Of a stretch of DNA of 64,000 nt, positions 1 through 11,269 are shown piece after piece. The position numbers and the translations under genes are program-made. The notes beneath the pieces were generated by a model that did not search any database, was not told where the DNA came from, and saw only the letters and a list, made by a program, of their open reading frames with translations. Source of the stretch: Ursus arctos. Lineage: Eukaryota > Chordata > Mammalia > Carnivora > Ursidae. The stretch spans positions 60,954,444 to 61,018,443 of the forward strand of contig NW_026623067.1 in assembly GCF_023065955.2 (NCBI RefSeq), read 5' to 3'. Positions within the stretch are counted from its first letter, which is position 1. Each line of letters opens with the position of its first letter.

Positions 1-413
1 TTCTAAGTCTGTAAGAATAAAAAATGAAATAAAACTGAAATATCAGAGAAGAAAAAAGGGAAATATGCATTTAGCCCCTTAACACTTTATCTTTTTGACT
101 GTGATGGTTATTCATTTTGGTAATAGATTGTTTGATGTTTGGGTTGGGTATTTCTCTAGGATTATGCATGGAGATGAGATTAGCGGGTTTTGGTAATATA
201 AAAGAAGTTGCTCAGTTCAGGTATCTTCTCCACTAGTTGAACATTATATCATCCTCAAGTTGTGGAAATTTGTGCTGTGTGTGCATATGTGTGTCTCTTT
301 CATTGAGAACCATCCTAAATATCTTTTTGTTTTAATCAGACATTACTTACAGTAGACGTAAAATAATCTTATGTAACTTTCTTGGGTTTCTGTTTTGTAA
401 TTTTTTCCTTTAG

Positions 414-579
414 CCTAAAACTAAATGTGACCCTTACGTACTTGAGCATGGTGATGAAGTGAAAATTGGAGAGACTGTGCTGTCTTTTCACATCCACCCT
501 GGCAGTGATACCTGTGATGGCTGTGAACCAGGACAGGTTCGAGCTCACCTTCGTCTTGATAAGAAAGATGAATGTTTTG
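414..579 (+). CDS. AGGF1: AGGF1 exon: C-terminal half of FHA domain
   Basis: A polypyrimidine tract and TTTAG acceptor precede the exon, and a GTATGT donor follows. It holds 166 bases: 55 codons plus the first base of a Val codon. The peptide starts [20 protein letters not shown] and ends [11 protein letters not shown], covering the closing beta strands of the FHA fold. Bases 1-413 are the preceding AGGF1 intron, in which I see no further feature. Confidence 0.95.
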
Positions 580-2631
580 GTATGTGAAGCGTATTGTTGC
601 ACGTAGGCATGATAACTTTCTTGTTTAACTCACTGGGGTGTTCTAAAAAAGTACCAGCTACCAGCTTTGAATTTGATGTAATACTGTATTGAGATACATT
701 TATATTTTAGTAAATATTGTCACAGGAGACTAAGAAATGACATGTATTTGAAAATTGAAATCTATGCTAGTCAGTTGATTTTTTTAAGCTAGTAGATTAT
801 GATTTTAGTTGATTTTTCTGTGCAACAATTTAGGTGTGGTGTTACAGCATTAGGTTGCTTTCTGACCCATAAGGTAATCATTAGCTATTTTTGCTAGTAG
901 ATTTTAATAGGTTTTGGAAGCAGCACAGCAGTGATAGCTAAATGTCCTTCAAAAGGGTACTTGTGACATAATTATAGTAAAGATTGGTTTCCTTTTGACT
1001 TCTATTTATGGATGTGAAAAAGTCATCCATGGTTAAACTGTCATATAATAATATAGAAAATAATAGGCTGGGGTATTAAGAGCTATTGGTTGATATGTTT
1101 GCTTTCTTTTTTTTATGATTTTACTTATTTGAGAGAGAGTGCGAGCGAGCTCTAACCGGGGGGAGGGGCAGAGGGAGAGGGAGCCCAGTGTGGATCTTGA
1201 TCCCAGGACCTGGGGATCATGACCTGAGCCGAAGGCAGATTCTTACTGACTGAGCCACACAGGCGCCCCAATATGTTTGCTTTCCTACTTAGAGCTTCTG
1301 TTGCTGTATCATCTCTCTCTATACCTTTATTTTCTATAATAACACTGTAAGAGGTTGCTATCTTACTTAAATCCACTCATCAAAGGCTTTTTAAATTTTA
1401 AATATTTTTACCAGTAAGAAGTAAACTTTTTTACATCAGATTTTTCCCCCAAATACCAACTATACATGTTCATTGTATACTTTGTTTTCTGATACTAGAT
1501 TATGAAAATGAGTATGGTACATTACACAGTAATGTGAATCTTGGATTCAGTGATTTTTACATGCCTACATTCCTTCGGAAAGTTAACAGTATTTCTGCAT
1601 TTGAAATTCTGTGTGTGTTTTTGTTTGGTTTTGTTTTGTTTTTAAAGATTTTATTTATTTATTGGACAGAGACAGACACAGTGAGAGCGGGAACACCAGC
1701 AGAGCGGGTGGGAGAGGGAGAAGCAGGCTTCCCACCGAGCAAGGAGCCCGATGCGGGGCTCGATCCCAGGACCCTGACATCATGACCTGAGCCAAAGGCA
1801 GACGCTTAACGTCTGAGCCACCCAGGCACCCCAAAATTCTGTTTTAATAATCATATCAAAAAATAAGATGTTGTGTTCTTTTGTTATCTATACTGTGGCA
1901 TTCCTATAGTCTTTAGGATTTGGTTTACTTTCCAAGTAGATTTAGTTACCAAAATGCTGAAACGATAGCACCACAATCCAAGATTTTTAATATGAATTAT
2001 ATGAAGATTCTTTTATATTAATTAATATATATTAATTTGAGCTTTTAGTTAATATGCAGATGGAATAGTATTAATTATTATTAAATAACAATTTTGTATA
2101 AAATCTGTCAGACTTAGTATTTTTTTTTTTTAATCAAACTCAACTTTTTCCTTTTAGTTGGTCCAACGCTAAGTAAGGAGGAAAAAGAGTTGGAAAGGAG
2201 GAAAGAATTAAAGAAAATACGAGTAAAATATGGTTTGCAGGTAAGGATGTTAAATATTGTTACATTTGTTAATTATGTACCTGGTTTTGAGTAAAAATGT
2301 CTTTAGATATGTATAATCCATTTTATATATAAAACAGCTATTTAAAATGATTTTGAGATTTATATAATTTCTGTTATTTGGTTACTATTTACTTCAACTA
2401 CTATTGAGGCTGGAGTAGAAAAATGACAATACCCAACATTCAAATAGCCATTTCTGGTTTTTAAAAAACTTAGATTAAGATGGTGGCATTGAAGAACATT
2501 GTTGGAGTACTGGTACTTCCTGATTTCCAGACTTATTAAAAACCACAGTAATTAAGACATTACAGTATTGGCATAAAGATGAATAGGTTGGGGGAAATAA
2601 TGAGAAGTAGATTTGCAGATAGACACATAGA

Positions 2632-2670
<39 letters not shown>

Positions 2671-5600
2671 TTTTTAACAAAGGTGTGAAGGCAGTTTGGT
2701 GGAGAAAGGATGGTGTTTTTCAACAAATGTGCTGGAACACTTGGACAGCCATATGCAGAAACAATAGAACTTTGATCTACATCTTGTGACGTGTATAAAT
2801 ATGAACTCAAAATGGAGCATAAATTGAATTTTAAACTATTAAGTTTTTAGAAGCAAACCTTTTTTAAAAAATGTTATGCAAAGGGTTTTTAAGATACCTA
2901 ACACCAAAAGCACAATCTATAAAAGAGCAAATTAATAAATTGCACTTCCTCCAAAACTTCTGTTCAAGGACACTGTTAAGAGAATGAAAAGATAGGGGGC
3001 ACCTGGGTGGCTCAGTTGGTTAAGCGCCTGACCCTTGACCTCAGCTCAGGTCTTGATCTCAGGGTTGTGAGTTCAGGTCCCTCTTTGGGCTCCATGTTGG
3101 GCATGGAGCCTACTTAAAAGAGAATGAAAAGATAAGCCACAGACTCGGAAAAATCCTTTTTTTGATACAAATCCGTTATCTGATAAAAACCATAGATCTT
3201 ATATCTGGAATATATAACGAAATCCCAAAACTGAATAAGAAAATTTTTTTTATTTATTCATTTTTTATATTTCAAATTTTTATTTTAATTCTAGTTTAAC
3301 ATACAGTGTAATATTGATTTCAGGAATAGAATTTAGTGATTAATCACTTATGTATAACACCGAATGATCATCATAACAAGTGTCCTCCTTAATACCCATC
3401 ACCCATTTAGCCCATCCCCCACCCACCTTCCCCGTCACCCTTCCTTTGTTCTCTATCATTAGGAGTCTCATGTGGTTTGCTTCCATCTCTCTTCTTTTTC
3501 CTTCCCATATAGTCATGTGTTTTGTTTCTTAAATTCCATGTATGATTGAAATCATGATATTTATCTTTCTCTGACTTATTTCACTTAGCATAATACACTC
3601 ATTCCACGTCATCGCAAGTGACAAGATTTCATTCTTTTTGATGGCCGAGTAATATTCCATTGTGTATATGTACCACCTCTTCTTTTTTTTTTTTTTTTTT
3701 TTTTTAAATACCACCTCTTCTTTATCCATTCATCAGTTGATGGATATTTGAGCTCTTTCCATAGTTTGGCTATTGTTGGTAATGCTGCTGTAAACATTGG
3801 GGTGCATGTGCCCCTTCAAGTCTGTATTTTTGTATCCTTTGGGTAAATACCTAGTAGTGCAATTGCTGGATCATAGGGTAGCTCTAGTTTTAACTTGTTG
3901 AGGAATCTCCATATTGTTTTGCAGAGTGGCTGCACCAGTTTGCCTTCCCACTAACAGTGTAAGAGGGTTCCCCTTTCTCCACATTCTCACCAACATCTGT
4001 TGTTTCCTGTGTTAATTTTAGCCATTCTGACAGGTGTGAGTTGGTATCTTGTTTTGATTTTCCCTCAAGATGTTGAGCATCTTTTCATGTGTCTGTTAGC
4101 CATCTGGATGTTTTCTTTGGAAAAATGTCTATTCATGTCTTCTGCCCATTAATAAAATAATTTACAAATGAGCAAAAGAGGGGCATCTGGGTGGCTCAGT
4201 CCGTTAAGCTTCTGCCTTCCGCTCAGGTCATGATCCCATGGGTCCTGGGATAGAGCCCTGCCTTGGGCTCCCTGCTTAGCAGGGAGCTTGCTTCTTCCTC
4301 TCCGTCTGCCCCTCTCCCTTGCTTGTGCTCTCTCCTTCTCTGTCTCTCTCTCAAATAAATAAAATCTTCAAATTAAAAAAAAAATGAGCAAAAAAGAGGC
4401 GCCTGGGTGGCTCAGTTGGTTAAGCATCTGTCTTCAGCTCGGGTTATGATCCCAGGGTCCTGGGATTGAGCCCCGCATTGGGCTCCCTGCTCAGCGGTGA
4501 GTCTGTTTCTCCCTCTCCCTCTGCCCCTCCTCCCTGCTTGTTCTCTCTCTCTCTCTCTCCCTCTCTCAAAATCTCTAAGATTTTATTTGAGAGAGAGAGA
4601 GAGAGCAAACACAGGCAAGTGGCTCTGTCCAGTTAAACGTATGCCTACCATGTGATTCACTGTTCTACTCCAAGAGAAATGAAAGTATATGTTCACACAA
4701 AGACTTATAAACAAATGTTCATGACAGTTTTTTTCTTTCTTTTGAAAACCTTTTTTAAAAATTTTTAATTTTTATTACCAAAGCATGGTTAACATACAAT
4801 GTTTTATCAGTTTCAGATGGAAAGCATAGTGATTTGAGAATTCTGTGCTTTATGTGATACATAACACAATAAGTGGAATTACCATCTGTTACCATATGTT
4901 ATTAAAATATTATTAACTATATTCCTATGCTGTACTTTTCACCTCCATGACTTATTTTATGACTGGAAATTTGTACCTCTTAAACCCCTCTGTATTCATG
5001 AGTCTGTTGCTAGTTTTTGTTTCTTTTGTTTTTTAGATTCTATATATAAGTGACATTGTGTTGCATTTGTCATTCTCTTGACTTAATTTCACTTAGCATG
5101 CTAACTTCTAGGCCTGTCTATGTTGTCACAAAGGGCAAAATCTCATATTTTATGGCTGAGTGACATTCCTCTGTGTGTGTGTGGTGTGTACATGTGTGTA
5201 CACCACATCTTTAGCCATTCATCTCTTAATGGACACCTGGGCTGCTTCCATATCTTGGCTGTAAATAGTGCTGCAGTAGACATCGGGGTGCTTATGTCTT
5301 TTCAAATTAGTGTTCTCATTTTCTTTGGGCAAATATACAGTAGTGGAATTCCTGGATCCAATGGTATTTCCATTTTTAATTTTTTGAGGAACCTCCATCC
5401 TGTTTTCCACAGTAGTTGCACTAATTTACATTCCAACCAACAGTGCATGAGGATTCCCTTTTCTCCACATTCTCACCAGCACTTACTATTTCTCGTCTTT
5501 TGCATACTACCCATTCTCGTCCATGTGAAATGGTATTTCATTGTGGTATTAGTAGCTTTTTTCCTAGTAACCAGAAGTGGGGGAAAACTCATGTATCTAT

Positions 5601-8600
5601 CATGAACGGATAAACAAATTACGGCATATCTATATGGTCAAATACTCTTTAGCAATAAAAAAACATGAGCTGTTGATACAAGCTGCAATATGGATGAATC
5701 TCAGAATAATTATGCTGAGAGAAAAAAAGCCAGACAGCAAGAGTATGTACTGTATATATCCATTTATATAAAATTCTAGGAGAGCAAACGAACATATCAT
5801 AACAGAGAGTAGTGGTTGCCTGGATACAAGAGAGGAAGCGGGCAAGGGAGGCTCTATAGGGATGGATTACAAAGAAGAGTGAGGATACTTTTGTGGGAGA
5901 TGGATATATGTATTATCTTGATTGTGTTGATGGTTTCATAGGTGTATACAAATCCCCAAAGTATCTAATTGTATGTTTTATGTGTCATTTATTTTATGTT
6001 AATTACATATTGTTAATTATGGCAATAACATTTTAAAAAAGCATTACCATTTAATCTTATCAATAGACCAGGAAGATAATTAGTATTGCGTGTACATTTG
6101 ACAGTCTAAACTAAGGGTCACTCAGCTGCTAAATGGCAGAATTAGATGTGAAATCTAGGTCTCTTTTTTTTTTTTAATATTTATTTATTTAAGTAATCTC
6201 TATACCAAATGTGAGGCTTGACCTTACGACCCTAGGTTCAAGAGTTGCACGCTTCTCTGAGCCAGTCAGATGCCTCTGGAATCTAGGGCTTAAGTGGATT
6301 TGTCCAGTGGTTTTAAACTCCATGAAGATGTGGGGGAAAATGCTGCCAGAATAACATATTTTTCTGCAAAATTGTGTTTTTTGTTACTTTCATACTGTGA
6401 GAAATCATAATAGAAAAAATGTTGAGGGGCTAATTTGGGAGGAAAATAGAAGATAATAAGGAGAGAATAAAATGTTTTCTCAAAAGTTTAAACTCTTTTT
6501 GTCTTCTGGGGGAAAACCTATTAGGGTTGGTGGTTCTATATTTTTCTTCTCTGTTTAAAATCAAAATGAAGTAAAAGTTTCTGTGGTACTTTCCTTGAAT
6601 TGTATTAGCATTCCCTAGCATCTTTCAGGAACATTGTAATTTATATAAAGATCAACAAGTCGTAACAGAGGGAAAGAGAAGCCTTCTCTGAAGCCCAAGC
6701 TAAATTGACTACCTCTTCTTTGCATATGCAGAAGACATACTTCTGTTGTTGAACCAGTCAGACAGTAGCATGCTGAAGAGCAGATGTGTCTGCCTTCTGG
6801 GATTACAAGTTTCTTTGCATACCACACTTTTTATTCAGTAAATATTTCTTGAGTGGCTGACTAATCATATAAATGGAGCTATATTGAAGCAAAAAGCTAT
6901 TATAATTGCCACGGCAAAAGAGTACCTACTCTTTTCCATTTTTTAAACACTTTCTATATTTTTCCCTTCTAAGGAGTAACACCAAACTTTTAGGTCTGTT
7001 GGAACTTTCAGTTCCTTAGAAAAAAGGAGAAGTAGATTTTTTGCCAAACCCAGGGGCTCTACATATTTCTTTGAATACTGGCAGTTCATGAGAATATGAG
7101 TACACAGTATTAAGTCAAAATGTACCATATTTTCGGTTGGTTATTTTCTTATGATCACATATTACAATTTATATATGATTTATATTCTGTATGCAGTTTA
7201 TGTTTTACAACTGGAAATAATATAAACATTTTAAAGGAGATAGAATGAAAATAGCATACTCTAACATAATTGTCTTAATTTATATCGTAGCCTGTTTTAA
7301 TTTATTGTTCTAATAGAGACTACATTGAACCGTTTTTGCCAAGTATAGCAGATATACAGGCAGTACATTTTTATGTATCAGTTTCGTTTTCTTCAATGAG
7401 TATTTCATGTTTATAAAGAATACAGACTATGAAGATGAAAAGGCATTGAAGAATCCAAAATACAAAGATAGAGCTGGAAAACGGAGGGAGCAGATTGGAA
7501 GTGAAGGGACTTTCCAAAGAGATGATGCTCCTGCATCTGTTCATTCGTGAGTACTAAGCTTTAATTGCTCAAAACATTCTTCGTACTGTAATCACATTCG
7601 TAGAGTAATATGACTTCTAGGACTATATATACTGATAATTAGCGTTTAAAGGAATGGTTCATAACAAGATGGAAATATTATCTCTATTTACATTTTCTTT
7701 AAATATTAGAATTCCATTCCCTAGAAAATTACTTAGCATATATGAAAGTACAAATACTTAAACAGACTTATATACACATAGCTAACTTCTAGGTATCCAC
7801 TTAAGTGAACTTTTTTCTTTTTTTTTTTTTTTTTTAGAGAGTGCATGCCGAGTAGGGGGAGAGAGGGGCAGAAGAAGAGGGAAATAGAGAATCTCAAGTA
7901 GGCTCCATGCTCAGCATTTAGCCCAGTGTGGGGCTCAGTCTCGCAACCCCGAGATCATGACCTGAGCCGAAATCAAGAGCCAGACACTTAATTGACTGGG
8001 CAACCCAGGGATCCCTGAGTGAACATATTTTTATATACTAGATATCTAAAAGTTTGGACTAGTAAGAAATTAGTATGGACTGGGTTTTTTTTGGGGGGGA
8101 GGGCAATTTGTTATAATTATTTTAATACTCAGGTTAGTTCTTGTTGACTCTGAAATACTGTTTTTCTTATTTTTCTTTGATTCAGTTTTTTTTCTTTTGG
8201 TAAAGTAACACTGATAACATGAACAATGTAATTTTGTGGCCCATATGATATGACTGTATTTCTGCCTTTAGTCATATATTAGTTACATTTTTTTCTCAGA
8301 ATATAAGTTCGGGGTTTAGTTAGAATTTAAATCTTTTGTTTAAGAGACTGACAACTAACCATAAACTTGGATTAAATGTATTTTGTTAATTGTAAGATAC
8401 ACTACTTGGTTTGAGTTTTAGTTACATATGACAGCAGTGTTTTCTTAATGGTACATAAAACAGTGCATCTTGCATCTATCAGCTTTGATGAAATACAGCA
8501 TTATGAATTAGATACACTAAGCAACATGACAAATTTTTTTAAAGTTTAATATTTTTGATGTAATTGCTGGAGAATATAAAGATTGCATTAGAGTTATATT

Positions 8601-11269
8601 AGAAGGCAGAAATAAAAAAATGAAATACATTGGTCTGACATTGCTTGGTTTATTGTTATTGAGGAGCTAATTTAACATATTTTGTAGAACTGAAAATACA
8701 GTGTGATGGAATATGTCCTTAAACTAGCAGAACATAAAATCATAGAACAAAATGCAAATAGTGAATGAGAGTTTCATTTTACTTTTATTTTGCTATTGAT
8801 GTATAACATATACAGAAAAGTACACAAATGTAAGTATCGCTGTCAATATATTGGAAGATTAACACACTGCAGAGTATACAATTCTTGGTCAAGAAATAGA
8901 AAATGATCAGTAACCCCCAGAAACCTACTAGTTCCCTCCTCTTGATCACTGTTACTGTTTCCTCCCTAAAGGCAACCACTTGCCTGACTTCCAGTAGGAA
9001 TAGATTAATTTCACTTGTTTTTGAATTTTAAATAAGTGGAAAAATTCAGTATTTATTTTGTGTCTATATTCTTTTTGTCCAACATTATTTTGTTGGGCAT
9101 ATTTTATTTTCAGTGCTGTATAATCTCTTGAATGAATATGCCACAATTTATACATTTTACCATTGATAGTCATCTGGGTTACTTCCAACTTGTAGTTATT
9201 ATATTTGCTGCAGAAGCATTCTTGTGTATATTTTTTTTGTGTACCATGGATCTGCTTTTCTGTTAGGTAGTACATACAGGGGAATACAGTTACGTATCTT
9301 AACTGTGTTAGTCAGGCCAAACGGTTTTCTATAGTATTTGTATCAGTTATTTTAATTTATTAGTTTATTATAAATGTGACCTACATAGTCTTTTCGAAAT
9401 CAACTATCATCTTAATTTCCTTTAAAGTGAAATTACTGATAGCAACAAAGGTCGGAAGATGTTGGAGAAGATGGGTTGGAAAAAAGGAGAGGGCCTAGGG
9501 AAGGACGGTGGAGGAATGAAAATTCCGGTAAGACGTGTGTTTTCTTTCTTTCTTTATTCCTACAGCAAATGTATTTACTGTGTACCGTACACAGTACCTT
9601 AGTGCCAGGAATATAGTATCAAGCACAAATAGACATGATTACTGTCTTTGTGGCATTTACAATTACTAAAAAAAATTATAAAAAATATAAATACATATAT
9701 ATATATATATATGCATGCATTGTTTTGTGGTTTTTTGTTTTTGGTTTTTTAAAAAGATTTATTCATTTATTTGAGAGAGTGAGAGCACAAGCAGGGGGTG
9801 GGAGAGAGGGAGAAGAAGAGAGAGAATCTCAAGCAGACTCCCCACTGAGTGCAGAGCCCCGCACGGGTCTCGATCTAACGACCCTGAGGTCATGACCTGA
9901 GCCGAAATCAAGAGTTAGACGCTTAACTGACTGAGCCATCCAGGCGCCCCCACAGTGTTACTTTACAAACAGACAGATCCTGTATCTGTTTTAGATTTAA
10001 GAATCAGGTCATGTAACAAGCAGTAGAGGGAATAATGTCTGGAAAACAATGCAGTGGTTAATTCTGCAGTCCCCATGGTTCATCAGAGGTTTAGATTATC
10101 TTTTACAAAAACCTTACAAAGTAACATGATTAAAGAACCTTTTTGGTAATTACCTGGTACTTAAGGATGGATCAGTGTGAGGTTTAATGTGAATTTTCTT
10201 ACTTACTGAGGTACAGTGAGAAGAACATGGATTTCACAGTCAAACCTATAATACAGAATTATTTTGTTAGAGTAGGTGCTCTATCACTTACTAGTTGTGT
10301 GACTTGGGGCGGGTTTGGACTTCAGTTTTCATATGTAAAAATGGGGATTATAAGAATTGTTGTCTAAGGGGTATCATGAAGATAAAGCCCCTAGTATGAT
10401 GCCCAGCATATAGTTGGCACTCAGTAACTGGTAGCTTTTAATAGTTCTCAAAATAATCAGAAGTCCTCCCCCTCATTTTAAGAAAATTAACAATCAAGTT
10501 CTTTTTATGCCTCTCTCTCTTTTTTTTTTTTTTTTTAAGATTGATTGGTTTATTTTAGAGCCGGTGCGCGGAGCCCAGTGCTGGGCTCGATCCCACAACT
10601 CATGAGATCATGACCTGAGCCAAAACCACGAGTCTGTCGCATAATTGACTGAGCTACCCAGGCACCCCTCTCTTTATGACTCTTAAGGTTTAATCTACCT
10701 TTCACTTTCTTAGGCAAGGCTAGAGCAGCAGTAAATAGGTTTAAGTATGTCCATTGCCTTTTCTTCTGCTTAGAGTGGGACGGCAGCCTCTGCGGCATCT
10801 CGGTGAAATTTGGTGGCCGCTATTTAAGGAGCACTCTGTTTTCTCTGTGGAGTCAGCTGTACTTACTGGTAGGCAAGACAGTGGAGAGGAGTGACTTGAA
10901 GTTCTGTGTATAATCACGTGTGCATTCCTGCATGTATTTGATAGATCTGACAGGTTTTTCTTTTGCAGCAGTCTTTGTCAGTTAAATTAAAGTACTAAGT
11001 TGGGTACAGCAGATTTCAGCATATTTAGACTCAGTAGTAAATCCTCTCTCTTCAACTTTTGGTAACAGATCCAGCTTCAGCTTCGCCGAGCGCATGCGGG
11101 CTTGGGGACAGGCAAACCATCCTCGATCGAAGATGTTCAGCTTCTCCAAAACAAGAGCAAAAAGAACTGGGAGAAAGCACGAGAGAGGTTTGCTGAAAAC
11201 TTCCCAGAAACTAAATCTCAAAAAGATGTGCCAGGAACCGTCCCTTGGGTCAAAGGGACCATAGAGTGA
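414..11269 (+). CDS. AGGF1: AGGF1, C-terminal 225 residues in five exons (5' part outside window)
   Basis: Join 414-579, 2158-2240, 7419-7546, 9428-9527, 11069-11269. All junctions are AG/GT and all phases agree, giving one open reading frame ending in TGA. The first exon encodes the C-terminal half of a forkhead-associated (FHA) domain ([20 protein letters not shown]), the second a charged [14 protein letters not shown] helix, and the fourth a G-patch with the motif [15 protein letters not shown]. The last exon encodes a basic, helical tail ending in VKGTIE. FHA followed by G-patch in this order is diagnostic of AGGF1 (VG5Q), an angiogenic factor secreted by endothelial cells that is also nuclear. 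FHA domains bind phosphothreonine peptides and G-patches typically engage RNA helicases or RNA. The human protein is about 714 residues, so roughly the last third is here. No stop, frameshift or lost splice site is seen, so the gene looks functional. It is convergent with ZBED3. Confidence 0.95.
1107..1270 (-). mobile_element. CAN-SINE in AGGF1 intron
   Basis: The copy runs antisense to AGGF1, from a poly(T) stretch to the tRNA-like head read as TGAGCCACACAGGCGCCCC. It is flanked by a perfect 14-base target-site duplication, ATATGTTTGCTTTC, at 1093-1106 and 1271-1284. Confidence 0.92.
1615..1832 (-). mobile_element. CAN-SINE in AGGF1 intron
   Basis: Antisense copy with tail TTTTTAAAGATTTTATTTA on the left and head TGAGCCACCCAGGCACCCC on the right. 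A short repeat, AAATTCTG, lies on both sides and is a plausible target duplication. Confidence 0.88.
2158..2240 (+). CDS. AGGF1: AGGF1 exon: charged linker helix
   Basis: An 83-base exon with acceptor TCCTTTTAG and donor GTAAGG. It encodes [20 protein letters not shown] followed by IRVKYGLQ. The strongly charged stretch probably forms a helix just after the FHA domain. It ends in phase 0. Confidence 0.95.
2634..2669. repeat. (GT)n microsatellite
   Basis: About 18 uninterrupted GT units inside the old L1 sequence of the AGGF1 intron. Likely length-polymorphic. Confidence 0.97.
2995..3117 (+). mobile_element. Short CAN-SINE
   Basis: Sense copy beginning GGGGGCACCTGGGTGGCTCA and ending GAGCCTACTTAA. 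It is flanked by the near-perfect duplication AGAGAATGAAAAGATA (about 2979-2994 and 3119-3134). It lacks the long CT-rich body seen in younger copies. Confidence 0.92.
3239..4149 (-). mobile_element. L1 3' end, antisense
   Basis: The reverse complement reads as the C-terminal end of L1 ORF2 ([28 protein letters not shown]) followed by the 3' UTR, with the T-rich tail on the left at about 3240. It is a 5'-truncated copy inserted into the older + strand L1. It contains a separate poly(T) insertion at 3686-3708. Confidence 0.9.
4180..4381 (+). mobile_element. CAN-SINE, full length
   Basis: Sense copy starting GGGGCATCTGGGTGGCTCAG with A-rich tail. The sequence AAATGAGCAAAA stands on both sides (4166-4177 and 4382-4393), marking the target duplication. 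Confidence 0.93.
4397..4575 (+). mobile_element. CAN-SINE, tandem neighbour
   Basis: A second sense copy starts only about 15 bases after the previous one, beginning AGGCGCCTGGGTGGCTCAGT, and ends in a (TC)n tract. A 30-45-base fragment of an opposite-strand SINE body (GATTTTATTTGAGAGAGAGA) follows at about 4578-4610. Confidence 0.9.
4745..5560 (-). mobile_element. L1 3' end, antisense, older subfamily
   Basis: The reverse complement gives the ORF2 C-terminus and 3' UTR (GTTAACATACAATGTTTTAT near the left end). It is more diverged than the copy at 3239-4149. It interrupts the + strand L1, which resumes at about 5561. Confidence 0.82.
6162..6278 (-). mobile_element. Degenerate CAN-SINE
   Basis: Poly(T), then AATATTTATTTATTTAAGTA, then a decayed body and a head read as GAGCCAGTCAGATGCC. 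This is an older variant. Bases 6279-7418 are otherwise unique AT-rich AGGF1 intron with no feature I can name. Confidence 0.75.
7419..7546 (+). CDS. AGGF1: AGGF1 exon: inter-domain linker
   Basis: A 128-base exon with acceptor TTATAAAG and donor GTGAGT. It encodes [40 protein letters not shown] and VH, then the first two bases of a Ser codon. The segment is hydrophilic with no fold I recognise, and it joins the FHA and G-patch parts. It lies more than 5 kb from the previous exon because that intron is filled with nested retrotransposons. Confidence 0.95.
7811..8015 (-). mobile_element. CAN-SINE in AGGF1 intron
   Basis: Antisense copy: poly(T), GAGAGTGCATGCCGAGTAGG, and a head ending CAACCCAGGGATCCC. 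A weak repeat, AAGTGAAC/GAGTGAAC, flanks it. Bases 8016-8764 show no gene or clear repeat. Confidence 0.88.
8765..9345 (-). mobile_element. Old L1 3' fragment, antisense
   Basis: On the reverse strand this reads as decayed L1 ORF2 end and 3' UTR. Landmark text on + is CCACTTGCCTGACTTCCAGT and CATCTGGGTTACTTCCAACT. Many substitutions make it an ancient mammalian L1 fragment. It ends about 80 bases before the G-patch exon. Confidence 0.75.
9428..9527 (+). CDS. AGGF1: AGGF1 exon: G-patch core
   Basis: A 100-base exon with acceptor CCTTTAAAG and donor GTAAGA. It completes the Ser codon and encodes [20 protein letters not shown] then [13 protein letters not shown]. The glycine spacing and the hydrophobic MLEKMGW helix match the G-patch consensus. 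The patch continues into the next exon. Confidence 0.95.
9747..9950 (-). mobile_element. CAN-SINE in AGGF1 intron
   Basis: Antisense full-length copy, AAAAAGATTTATTCATTTAT to TGAGCCATCCAGGCGCCCC. An AT/CA-rich simple repeat lies just to the left (about 9690-9720). Confidence 0.92.
10205..10445 (+). mobile_element. MIR SINE
   Basis: Matches the MIR layout: core TCACTTACTAGTTGTGTGAC, then TTCATATGTAAAAATGGGGA, then GCACTCAGTAACTG near the 3' end. Ancient mammalian SINE in the last AGGF1 intron. Confidence 0.88.
10521..10668 (-). mobile_element. CAN-SINE, internally deleted
   Basis: Poly(T) then AAGATTGATTGGTTTATTTT. The usual GA-rich body is mostly missing, and the head ends CTACCCAGGCACCCC. 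CTCTCT-TTATG-like text on both sides suggests the target duplication. Confidence 0.9.
11069..11269 (+). CDS. AGGF1: AGGF1 terminal coding exon
   Basis: The acceptor is GGTAACAG. Sixty-six codons plus TGA follow: [20 protein letters not shown], then [40 protein letters not shown] and VKGTIE. The start completes the G-patch ([12 protein letters not shown]), and the rest is a basic helical tail. The TGA at 11267-11269 directly follows the conserved-looking tail, so it is taken as the natural stop. Confidence 0.95.
   Translation: MQLQLRRAHAGLGTGKPSSIEDVQLLQNKSKKNWEKARERFAENFPETKSQKDVPGTVPWVKGTIE

Larger units (their letters stand above)
2465..6010 (+). mobile_element. Old L1 (ORF2/3' end), broken by two L1s and two SINEs
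   Basis: Degenerate ORF2-like sequence in + orientation appears in four pieces: about 2465-3238, 4150-4180, 4620-4735 and 5561-6010. Read in order, the pieces follow the L1 3' region (double-stranded target text, then AACAAATTACGGCATATC, then the terminal region). Two opposite-strand L1 3' ends and CAN-SINEs occupy the gaps. It lies between AGGF1 coding exons 2158-2240 and 7419-7546. The order of pieces supports one old insertion, but exact joints are approximate. Confidence 0.7.

Noticed and set aside
2634..2810. His/Thr-rich peptide frame over the GT repeat
   Set aside because: It is a translation of a microsatellite inside an old L1.
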